Of a DNA stretch of 64,000 bases, positions 9,994 to 18,034 are shown piece by piece. Position 1 is the stretch's first letter, and every line of letters starts with the position of its first letter. Origin of the DNA: JAFGUB01 sp050305515 (lineage in GTDB: Bacteria; Campylobacterota; Campylobacteria; Campylobacterales; Sulfurimonadaceae). The translations under genes and the position numbers were made by a program. The DNA is taken from positions 170,308-234,307 of the forward strand of contig JBNLFL010000008.1 of assembly GCA_050305515.1 (NCBI GenBank). The letters run 5' to 3'. The notes beneath the pieces are model-generated. The model had not been told where the DNA came from. It did not search any database and saw only the letters and a program-made list of their open reading frames with translations.

Positions 9994-11388
9994 TTATGAA
10001 GAAGCCTCAACAATAGGGCTCTTCCATCCTCCGCCCAACGCTTTGAAAAGCAATACCTGATTCTGAAGCAGCTCTTCGTTCAAATTAATCGTATTGAGAC
10101 GTGCGGAGAGCAAACTGCGTTTTGCTTCGAGTACATTGAGATAATCGCCATAACCGGTGTCGTATCGCACAATCGCAAGATCCAGAACTTTTTGATAAGC
10201 ATTTAACTCTTCATCCTGAGCTTTAATTTTTATATCGATAGTCTCAATCCGGTCTAGAGCATCCCGCACCTCTTTAAAGGCTGTTTTGATTGTTTTTGCG
10301 TAAGTGATCATCGCGATTTCCTTCTGGGCCTCGGCACGCTTGACACTGTTTTCAATTCGTCCGAAATCGAATAAAGGCAAATGAAGGCTCGGGCCAAATC
10401 CCCATGTCGAAGCTCCCGGTGTCAGGAGCTTGTCCAGATCAATACTGCTGTACCCATAGCTTCCTGTCAGGGAAATACTCGGAAAATAATCCGCTTTTGC
10501 AACACCGATAGTAGCATTGGAGGCTTTCAATCGCTCCAGTGCCGCCTGTATATCAGGGCGGCGTTCCATCAAATCCGACGGAAGGCCGGAAGGAACTGCA
10601 ATGGCATCCGGAAAACGATTTGACGCCGTGACTTCACCTCCGAAAAGATTTTTCGGTTCACGCCCTACAAGAAGGGCTAATGCATTTTCATTCAATGCTC
10701 TGGCTTCAACAATCGAGCCTAGCAAAAGCTGCGCTCCGGCATAGAGAGCATGTGCCTGCTCCACTGTGAGTTCATCCGTACCTCCATAACGGTATTGCCG
10801 CTCACGGTACTCATAGCTCTCACGAAATGCTTTTGCAGATTCTTTCACAACGTTTTCACGCATTTTGAGCGCAATTTGATTAATATACAATGTCGCTACA
10901 TCACCGATAAGTGTCATCCGAAATGTTTCCTGATCAGCTTCGCTCGCCAGGAGATTCGACCATGCCGCTGCATGAGCATTTTGGTATTTTCCCCAAAAAT
11001 CGAACTCGTACGAAAGCGTACCCGAAAGTGCATAACTGTTATAGAGCATCCCGGACACAGGCCCGAAAGTCTCTTCACTGGTATCCTGACGATAAAAACT
11101 TCCGGAAGCATCGATACGCGGGAACCTTTCAGCACGGCTCACGCCGAGTGCAGCTTCTGCTGCCTTAACATTGGCAATTGACAGAAGCATGTCGTCACTG
11201 TGAGTGAGTGCCTCATTAATCAGAAGATTTAACTGCTCATCATTAAAAGCATGCCACCATGTCGTGTCAATCTTTACTGCCTCAATTCCCTGAGGCTGTT
11301 CCAGACTTACTGGGTCGAGTTTCGGGGTCATTGAACAACCTCCCAGCAATATCATAGCTACAATACTCAAGCTCAGACTACTTCGCAC
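9994..11388 (-). CDS. NodT/OprM-type outer membrane efflux lipoprotein
   Basis: A 464-residue outer membrane factor, the TolC-like channel of a tripartite pump. The signal peptide ends in the lipobox LGGC (Cys18), as in OprM/NodT lipoproteins. Two outer-membrane-efflux repeats follow, with the typical RRPDIQAALERLKASNATIGVAKADYFP region between strands. The start is GTG, supported by an AAGGAGG site 5 nt upstream, and the gene overlaps the RND gene by 11 nt. It is the last gene of the marR-adaptor-RND operon. Confidence 0.92.
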   Translation of the reverse strand: MRSSLSLSIVAMILLGGCSMTPKLDPVSLEQPQGIEAVKIDTTWWHAFNDEQLNLLINEALTHSDDMLLSIANVKAAEAALGVSRAERFPRIDASGSFYRQDTSEETFGPVSGMLYNSYALSGTLSYEFDFWGKYQNAHAAAWSNLLASEADQETFRMTLIGDVATLYINQIALKMRENVVKESAKAFRESYEYRERQYRYGGTDELTVEQAHALYAGAQLLLGSIVEARALNENALALLVGREPKNLFGGEVTASNRFPDAIAVPSGLPSDLMERRPDIQAALERLKASNATIGVAKADYFPSISLTGSYGYSSIDLDKLLTPGASTWGFGPSLHLPLFDFGRIENSVKRAEAQKEIAMITYAKTIKTAFKEVRDALDRIETIDIKIKAQDEELNAYQKVLDLAIVRYDTGYGDYLNVLEAKRSLLSARLNTINLNEELLQNQVLLFKALGGGWKSPIVEASS

Positions 11389-14300
11389 TTGTGCCTCCTT
11401 CGTTCTCTGAGGGTGTCGTGAATTTTTTAATCAGATAATAAAACATCGGAATAAAGAAAACCGCGATGACCGTCAGAATAACCATTCCGCTAACAACGGT
11501 CGTCCCGATAATGTGGCGACTGTGTGCTCCGGCGCCTGAACTTATGGCCAGCGGCAGTGTCCCACCTATAAAAGCAAGTGACGTCATAATGATAGGACGG
11601 AAACGAATGCGTGCCCCCTCGATGGTGGCCTGATACAGAGTCATCCCTTCCTGAAGTTTTTGCTGGGCGAACTCCACCACAAGAATGGCGTTCTTCGCAG
11701 CCAGTCCGACCAACGTCACCAATCCCACTTGAAAATAGATGTCGTTTTCAAGACCTCGAAGATAAACACCCAGTGCCGCGCCCAACAACGCAAACGGAAC
11801 CGTAATCAGAACCGCGAAAGGAATACTCCAGCTCTCATACAACGCAGCAAGTACCAGGAAAGTAAAGATGATGGCATATACAAATGTCATATTTCCTTCA
11901 TCTGCTACCTGCCGTTCCTGAAATGCCGTACCTGTCCATGCAACCGTATACCCTTGCGGGAGCACCTCTTCAGCAACCTCTGATATGGCGCGGATTGCGT
12001 CACCGGAACTGAATCCCGGTCCAGGTTCTCCCGAGAGCTGCGCTGCGGTAAACATATTAAAACGCTGAATGACACTTGGGCCGACAACCCGTGTTACTTC
12101 CACCAAGGAGCTGACCGGAATCAATGCCCCGTTTTGGGAACGTACAAAAATATTTCGATAATCTGCGACGGTATCACGGTACTCCGGTTCGACCTGAACG
12201 TTAACATGATAAGTCCGTCCGTAAAGGTTGAAGTCATTCGCATATCCGGTTCCGAAAGTGCTTGAAAGCGTAGCATAGATATCGGAGATAACGACGCCGA
12301 GTGCTTTGGCTTTTTCCCGATCGATGCGCATCTTGTATTGCGGTACCCCGGCGTTAAACGATGTACGTACCTGGGTAAGTTCAGGACGTTCATTGGCTTT
12401 AGCCACCAGCGTCTTCATCAGAGCGTCAAGTTTCGAGATATTGCCCTCTTCAGTACGATCCTGCACATAAAGTTCAAATCCTCCCGTCATACTCATTCCC
12501 ATGATCGGTGGCGGATTAACGGGAATGACCATCGCTTCCTTGTTCTGGGACAGAGTTCCCATCAACGCACCGGCAATCGCCATAGAACTGTGTGCTTCTC
12601 CGGGACGTTCACTCCAGTCTTTAAGATTGGCAAACGTAATTCCGGCATCGCTTTTGAATGCAAATGTCGCCAGATCGATACCGCTCATCGAACCGGTACT
12701 TAATACATCTTCATGATGAAGCAGCGTTTCAACCACATCGCCCTGCGCGGCTACCGTACGTTCGAGTGATGCTCCCGGCATGAGATACGAAAGTACCATC
12801 AAGACACCCTTGTCCTCGGATGGTACAAGCCCCGTCGGAAGTTTTTCCATCATATAAACGGCAGAACCGATGAGTGCGGCAAAAATCAAAAGATTCAAGA
12901 ATGCCAGTTTGATCACACGCTGTACGCCTGCGGTAAACACCGAAGTGGACCAATCAAAAAAGTGGTTGAACTTTCGGATCAGCCAAAACGGTTCCGGCTC
13001 ATGTTTTTGCAAAAACACGGCACACAAAGCAGGTGTCAATGTCAATGCCACAATACCCGAAATGATAACGGAAATAACAATTGTCACAGCAAACTGTTCG
13101 TACATCGTACCACTGAATCCTCCAACAAGTGCCGTCGGAATAAATACGGCTGAAAGCACCAGTACAATCGCAATAACCGGACCGGTAATCTCCCGCATCG
13201 CTTCAACCGTTGCCTCTTTGACACTCATCTTTTCATTGGTACGCAAAATACGCTCAACGTTTTCAATAACGACGATTGCATCGTCAACAACCAGTCCGAT
13301 GGCCAGAATCATTGCAAAAAGTGTCAGCAGGTTGATCGAATAGCCAATGGCATACAGACCGGCAAAAGTCCCGACAATTGAAACCGGTATCGCAAGAACC
13401 GGAATAATGGTTGCACGAACGTTGCCCAGAAAAAAGTAGATGATAATGATAACCATCACAATGGCCTCAGCCAGTGTCTTGAGCACTTCCTGAATAGAAG
13501 TCTCTACAAACTTAGTCGTGTTATACACGCTGTTATACTGCAAATCTTCCGGAAACTTTTTCGCTGCTTCGCGCAAGGTTTTGTCAAGTTCTGCCGAAAC
13601 TTCCAATGCATTCGCACCGGGAGCCAGAAAGACTCCCGATACTGCCATGTCCTGCTTGTTATACTTGCCTTTGAGCATATAGCGTTCGGCACCCAGTTCC
13701 ACGCGCGCGATATCTTTAAGATAAAGTGCCGACCCGTCAGCATTAGAGCGCACCAGAATATTTTCAAACTCTTCAATCGTCTTGAACCGTCCTTCCGTGG
13801 TTACCGTATAGGTAAACGCCTGTTTCGAAGCCACGGGTTCATCACCGATCTGTCCTGCTGCCATTTGGATATTCTGACCACGAATCGCCGAAAGTACGTC
13901 ATTAACCGTAAGATTATAGGCACTCAGTGCATCCGGACGCATCCAGACACGTACCGCATACTCTTTACTACCAAACAAAATGGCATCGCCGACACCTTTA
14001 ATCCGTTTGATATCGTCAAGAACATTGACAAGTACGTAGTTATTCAGCCAGACTGCATCATGTTTTGCATCTTTCGATGTAAATGCCAGAACACGCAACA
14101 GATCAGGAGAACGTTCGCGCACGGTAATGCCGTAACGGCGTACTTCTTCGGGAAGTTTGCTCTGCGCCACCTGTACCCGGTTGTTGACTTCGACGTTGGC
14201 ATCGGAAGGATCCGTACCGATAGCAAAGGTAATACTCATCGAAAGGATTCCACTCGGTGATGCCGTGGAAGTCATGTAGATCATATCCTTGGCACCATTA

Positions 14301-14509
14301 ATGGCATCCTCAAGCGGTGCGGCAACCGTTTTTGCCAAAGTATCGGCATCGGCACCGGGATAGGTAGCCTGAACCATAATCTGCGGAGGTACAATACTCG
14401 GATACTCCTGGACCGGCAATCCCCTGATGGCGATCAATCCCGCCAAAACCAGAATGATGGAGAGTACCGAAGCAAAGATAGGCCTCTCTATAAAAAATTT
14501 GGAAAACAT
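11378..14509 (-). CDS. HAE1-family RND multidrug efflux permease (AcrB/MexB-like)
   Basis: A 1043-residue proton-driven trimeric inner membrane pump. Full RND duplication is present: TM1, a large periplasmic loop, TM2-6, a second loop and TM8-12. The proton relay residues are visible as the Asp pair in TM4 (GLVVDDAIVVIENV) and the Lys in TM10 (GLAAKNAILVVEF). The length matches AcrB (1049). An AGGAG site lies at the end of the adaptor gene, and the stop overlaps the outer membrane factor start, so all three parts are co-expressed. It probably exports hydrophobic drugs or aromatic compounds; the substrate cannot be told from sequence. Confidence 0.95.
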   Translation of the reverse strand: MFSKFFIERPIFASVLSIILVLAGLIAIRGLPVQEYPSIVPPQIMVQATYPGADADTLAKTVAAPLEDAINGAKDMIYMTSTASPSGILSMSITFAIGTDPSDANVEVNNRVQVAQSKLPEEVRRYGITVRERSPDLLRVLAFTSKDAKHDAVWLNNYVLVNVLDDIKRIKGVGDAILFGSKEYAVRVWMRPDALSAYNLTVNDVLSAIRGQNIQMAAGQIGDEPVASKQAFTYTVTTEGRFKTIEEFENILVRSNADGSALYLKDIARVELGAERYMLKGKYNKQDMAVSGVFLAPGANALEVSAELDKTLREAAKKFPEDLQYNSVYNTTKFVETSIQEVLKTLAEAIVMVIIIIYFFLGNVRATIIPVLAIPVSIVGTFAGLYAIGYSINLLTLFAMILAIGLVVDDAIVVIENVERILRTNEKMSVKEATVEAMREITGPVIAIVLVLSAVFIPTALVGGFSGTMYEQFAVTIVISVIISGIVALTLTPALCAVFLQKHEPEPFWLIRKFNHFFDWSTSVFTAGVQRVIKLAFLNLLIFAALIGSAVYMMEKLPTGLVPSEDKGVLMVLSYLMPGASLERTVAAQGDVVETLLHHEDVLSTGSMSGIDLATFAFKSDAGITFANLKDWSERPGEAHSSMAIAGALMGTLSQNKEAMVIPVNPPPIMGMSMTGGFELYVQDRTEEGNISKLDALMKTLVAKANERPELTQVRTSFNAGVPQYKMRIDREKAKALGVVISDIYATLSSTFGTGYANDFNLYGRTYHVNVQVEPEYRDTVADYRNIFVRSQNGALIPVSSLVEVTRVVGPSVIQRFNMFTAAQLSGEPGPGFSSGDAIRAISEVAEEVLPQGYTVAWTGTAFQERQVADEGNMTFVYAIIFTFLVLAALYESWSIPFAVLITVPFALLGAALGVYLRGLENDIYFQVGLVTLVGLAAKNAILVVEFAQQKLQEGMTLYQATIEGARIRFRPIIMTSLAFIGGTLPLAISSGAGAHSRHIIGTTVVSGMVILTVIAVFFIPMFYYLIKKFTTPSENEGGTSAK

Positions 14510-14512
14510 TCC

Positions 14513-15637
14513 CTACTCCTGAGTAGCGTGCAGCGTATGATCAATCGCGATCTCGGCTCCCGGCTTGATATGGAAAAAATTGTTGACAATCACCTTGTCA
14601 CCGGGTTGTAATCCCCACTTAACAATGAAATTGTCTCCAATGCTCTCTCCGATTTTTACCGGACGGACACCCACTTTATTACCTTCGGCCACAAAAACGA
14701 TCATTCCCTGAGGATTTTGTAAAATTGCTTTTTGAGGTACCATCAGCGTCGTATTGCGACGGTATCCGGTTATCGCCACTTTGGCAAAAGTCCCGGGAAG
14801 AAGCTGGCGGTCCGTATTGTCGAAATGGGCACGTGCCTGAATACTGCCGGTGCGATCATCGGCTGCAGGAGCAATATAGTCGACCGTTCCGTTAATTTCG
14901 CGGTTTCCAACCTTCAGGGTTGCACTCAGATGATCGGTATTTTGCTGAAACCAGAGATTACTGCTGAGCGCTGCATTGATCTTCTTCATATCATTTTCAG
15001 GTATGGAAAATTCTGCATAAACCGGATCGACCTGTGTAATGCTTACCAGAGGAGTCCCGACATTGACCACGTTGCCCAGATCGGTCTTTTTCATAGACGT
15101 AGTACCGCTGATAGGCGCTTTGACTTCCGTATATGCCAGATCGATTTTCGCCGAATCAAGCTGCGCCTGCGCCGATTTCACATTGGCATCTGCCGTACTG
15201 TAAGCTGCCAACGCTACATCATAATCACGTTGGCTGATGGCGTTATTTTTGAAAAGGGCTTCTACCCGTTTCCAGTCACGTTCGGCATTTCGCAGCACCG
15301 CTTCGGCAACATGTACCATCGCCTCGCGCTCGGCAACCGTTGCCTGATAAATATCAGGCTCGATGCGATATAACAACGCCCCCTCTTGGACATCGGCACC
15401 TTCTTCATAATGTTTGCTGAGCAAAACACCGTTCACCCGGGCAACGACGTCGGCGCTGCGAAAACTTTTTAGTCGCGTGGGATACTCCAGGGAAACTGAC
15501 AGACCCTGTATCGGAGAAACCTCATAGACATCAACTTTTGGCACAGGTGCCATCTGTTCTGCCTGTACCGTACCTGCGATAACACCAACCAATAGCAAAG
15601 CACTTGTAAAACTGCTTAGAACTCTTTTCTTAATCAT
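14513..15637 (-). CDS. RND efflux periplasmic adaptor (MFP family)
   Basis: A 374-residue periplasmic adaptor linking the RND pump to its outer membrane channel. It has an N-terminal signal peptide, a lipoyl-like half motif (ARVNGVLLSKHYEEGADVQEG), a coiled-coil hairpin (about 95-165), the second lipoyl half (KAPISGTTSMKKTDLGNVVNVG) and beta-barrel domains. No lipobox Cys is seen, so it is probably anchored by its uncleaved helix or soluble. The start overlaps the marR stop (ATGA) behind an AAGGAG site. Confidence 0.93.
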   Translation of the reverse strand: MIKKRVLSSFTSALLLVGVIAGTVQAEQMAPVPKVDVYEVSPIQGLSVSLEYPTRLKSFRSADVVARVNGVLLSKHYEEGADVQEGALLYRIEPDIYQATVAEREAMVHVAEAVLRNAERDWKRVEALFKNNAISQRDYDVALAAYSTADANVKSAQAQLDSAKIDLAYTEVKAPISGTTSMKKTDLGNVVNVGTPLVSITQVDPVYAEFSIPENDMKKINAALSSNLWFQQNTDHLSATLKVGNREINGTVDYIAPAADDRTGSIQARAHFDNTDRQLLPGTFAKVAITGYRRNTTLMVPQKAILQNPQGMIVFVAEGNKVGVRPVKIGESIGDNFIVKWGLQPGDKVIVNNFFHIKPGAEIAIDHTLHATQE

Positions 15638-16086
15638 CGGGATTCTCCTTGTTCAAAATATGTTTCAACGCCGTGTAATACCGTTTGTAGCACTGACAAA
15701 AATGTTTCGATCTCCTGCTCCGAGAGCGACTCGCGAATCTTTTGATTCAGATCTTCCACAGTCGGAATCAACTGATCCAGAACACGCATGCCCTCATCGG
15801 TGATATGTACCTGTTTGGTGCGCTTGTCATTCGGGAGACTCTTGTTTACAATCATTCCTTTTCGTTCAAGAGCTGCAATCAGACGGCTGACCGTCGGTTT
15901 TGCCTTGGAGGCTTCCTGAGCGATTTCCGTATGCGTCATCGGTCCGTTTTCACGAAGCCTCATCAAAATGCCGTACTGTTCAGGTGCGACCCCTATAGGT
16001 TCGGTAAATTTCGAAAAAACGGTATGCATTTTATTTGCCGTCATATGGATGTGATATCCAAGTGAATCTGCAAGCCGCGATGCCAT
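15634..16086 (-). CDS. MarR family regulator of the efflux operon
   Basis: A 150-residue winged-helix repressor: N-terminal dimerisation helices, then the DNA-binding core (TEIAQEASKAKPTVSRLIAALERKGMI) and the wing (SLPNDKRTKQVHITDEG), which is standard MarR. I set the start at the ATG at 16086, 5 nt after a GAGGAG site; an upstream in-frame GTG falls inside that ribosome site. It is the first gene of the efflux operon and very likely represses its own transcription through the inverted repeats upstream, with release by a pump substrate. Regulation is inferred from family behaviour and operator placement. Confidence 0.93.
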   Translation of the reverse strand: MASRLADSLGYHIHMTANKMHTVFSKFTEPIGVAPEQYGILMRLRENGPMTHTEIAQEASKAKPTVSRLIAALERKGMIVNKSLPNDKRTKQVHITDEGMRVLDQLIPTVEDLNQKIRESLSEQEIETFLSVLQTVLHGVETYFEQGESR

Positions 16087-16154
16087 AGCCACTCCTCGCA
16101 GTTAATTTTTCTTTCCCTAATCAAAGAGTGTTCTCTGATCAAAACACGAAATGA

Positions 16155-16198
16155 TTGCATAGACAACTTTTAAAAAAGCTTAAAGATTGTCTATGCAA
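16155..16198. promoter_or_regulatory. Twin inverted-repeat operator upstream of marR
   Basis: TTGCATAGACAA (16155-16166) and its exact reverse complement TTGTCTATGCAA (16187-16198) flank an AT-rich 20-nt core. Each arm is a TTG-N6-CAA dyad, and the arms repeat at 32 bp, three helical turns. It lies 69 nt upstream of marR and 81 nt upstream of the divergent SulP gene, so it could control either or both. Confidence 0.75.
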
Positions 16199-16278
16199 CT
16201 ATATTCAAATATGCCCTTCAAGACCTTCTTCCCTCATTTCCCCGCTATGATATACTTCCAACAAAAAACGGGGTTATT

Positions 16279-17808
16279 TTGCTAAACAACTTTACCGTCA
16301 ATCCGAAAAATGACATCCTTTCCGGGCTCGTCGTAGCCGTCGCTCTGGTTCCAGAAGCCATCGCCTTCTCTTTTATTGCCGGTGTCAGTCCCATCGTCGG
16401 ACTCTACACCGCTTTCATTCTGGGACTCATTACCGCACTTATCGGAGGCAAACCCGGAATGATCAGCGGTGCTACCGGCGCCGTAGCTATCGTTTTGGTA
16501 GGACTGGGTCTTGAAGCAACCACGCTGCTTCAGGCGCAGGGCATCAGCGGCGACGCTCTGGCAACGGGAGTACTGCAGTACATTCTGCTCTGTGCCCTGA
16601 TGGCGGGAGCCTTTCAGATTGGTGTCGGTCTTTTCAAACTCGGAAAATTCATACGTCTGGTACCCCAACCCGCCATGTACGGCTTTGTCAACGGACTTGC
16701 CATCGTTATCGCCACCGCACAGTTCAAATTCTTCAACGGACAGGGTTGGGAGATCTACCTGCTGGTAGCCATTACCATGGCGACCATGTATCTGCTGCCA
16801 AAATTTTCCAAAGCGGTTCCGGCGGGTCTGGTCGCCATCATTGCCCTCACCCTCATGGTCTATTTCAGCGGTATGAACACCCTGCTTGTCGGTGAGCTGA
16901 CCGACCTCTCTCCTTTCAAAGGGCAGCTACCCATGTTTCATATTCCGCAGGATGTCTGGAGCCTTGACGCCGTCATAATGGTGCTGCCTTATGCCGTTAT
17001 TGTCGCGCTTGTCGGACTCATCGAATCCCTGCTGACGCTTTCGGTACTCGATGAAATGAGCGACACCCGCGGTTCGGCTAACAGGGAATGCATTGCGCAG
17101 GGAGTCGGCAATATCTGCTGCGGAAGCTTCGGCGGCATGGCGGGATGCGCCATGATCGGCCAGTCCATCATTAACTTCACTTCCGGAGGTCTGGGACGGC
17201 TCTCATCACTCGTCGCTGCCGTCGGCTTGCTGGTTCTGGTGATTTCCCTGACCGATATTCTCAACATTATTCCTGTCGGTGTTCTGGTGGGCATCATGTT
17301 CATGGTAAGTATCGGCACCTTTGCATGGAGCAGTTTCAGCCATATCAAGCACATGCCCAAAAGCGATGCCTTTGTCATGATTGTCGTCACGCTCATTACC
17401 CTGCTGGCTGATCTGGCCATTGCCGTCATCTCGGGTGTCATCATCTCGGCGCTCGTCTTTGCATGGAAACATGCCCGCATCTATTCACACAGCAGTATTG
17501 ATGCCGAAGGGAGCAAAATCTACGAACTCGAAGGTCCGCTCTTTTTTGGTTCGACAACCTCTTTTGCCGAACAGTTCGATGTTAAAAACGATCCGGAGCG
17601 CGTCATTATCGACTTTAAAGAAGCGCGTGTCATGGATGCTTCGGGCGTCGAAGCCATTGATGCTATTACCAAAAAGTACAAGGAAGAGGGCAAAAACCTG
17701 CTGCTGCGCCATCTGAGCAAAGACTGCAAGGCCATTCTCAAACAGGCAGGGCCGCACTGTACCTACGAAGAGGATGATCCGACCTATAAAGTCGCCTACA
17801 ACTACTAA
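16279..17808 (+). CDS. SulP family anion transporter with STAS domain
   Basis: A 509-residue inner membrane transporter. The first TM shows the family signature GLVVAVALVPEAIAFSFIAGV, with about 10-12 hydrophobic segments through residue 395 and a C-terminal STAS domain (about 405-505, with the conserved VMDASGVEAID loop). SulP members move sulfate, bicarbonate or other anions, usually with Na+ or H+; the substrate is not decidable here. The start is TTG at 16279, preceded by a GGGG-type ribosome site, and gives the usual N-terminus (FTVNPKNDILSG). A TATGAT/TATACT region about 25-33 nt upstream may be its promoter. Confidence 0.92.
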   Translation: MLNNFTVNPKNDILSGLVVAVALVPEAIAFSFIAGVSPIVGLYTAFILGLITALIGGKPGMISGATGAVAIVLVGLGLEATTLLQAQGISGDALATGVLQYILLCALMAGAFQIGVGLFKLGKFIRLVPQPAMYGFVNGLAIVIATAQFKFFNGQGWEIYLLVAITMATMYLLPKFSKAVPAGLVAIIALTLMVYFSGMNTLLVGELTDLSPFKGQLPMFHIPQDVWSLDAVIMVLPYAVIVALVGLIESLLTLSVLDEMSDTRGSANRECIAQGVGNICCGSFGGMAGCAMIGQSIINFTSGGLGRLSSLVAAVGLLVLVISLTDILNIIPVGVLVGIMFMVSIGTFAWSSFSHIKHMPKSDAFVMIVVTLITLLADLAIAVISGVIISALVFAWKHARIYSHSSIDAEGSKIYELEGPLFFGSTTSFAEQFDVKNDPERVIIDFKEARVMDASGVEAIDAITKKYKEEGKNLLLRHLSKDCKAILKQAGPHCTYEEDDPTYKVAYNY

Positions 17809-17901
17809 AGGAACTTCTCACTTCCGTGGGAGCAGTAGTATGTAACCGTGATGTTATCGCGCGGATTCCCGCTTGCAATATGAACATATTACGCTACGTT
17901 C

Positions 17902-18018
17902 ATGAAAACACAAAAACGCCTCAGTATCCACACGCTCTTTGACTACCTCGGCCGCCAGTTTTTCAAGTTTACCTACCTCGATTACGAGGAGTTTCACCTC
18001 GCACCCAAAGTGCGCTGA
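17902..18018 (+). CDS. Possible 38-residue small protein
   Basis: A short reading frame between the SulP gene and the convergent cti gene. It encodes a charged, aromatic-rich peptide (RLSIHTLFDYLGRQFFKFTY, then an acidic segment and the ending PKVR) with no signal peptide or known motif. There is no good ribosome site, and an in-frame stop lies only 21 nt before the ATG. Its composition looks protein-like and it is flanked by non-coding sequence, so it may be a genuine small gene or the tail of a decayed one. The TTACATGTAA at 18022 follows its stop. Confidence 0.35.
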   Translation: MKTQKRLSIHTLFDYLGRQFFKFTYLDYEEFHLAPKVR

Positions 18019-18021
18019 TCC

Positions 18022-18031
18022 TTACATGTAA
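18022..18031. repeat. TTACATGTAA palindrome between convergent ends
   Basis: An exact copy of the window-wide palindrome, placed 4 bases before the stop codon of the minus-strand cti gene. Confidence 0.9.
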
Positions 18032-18034
18032 CGC

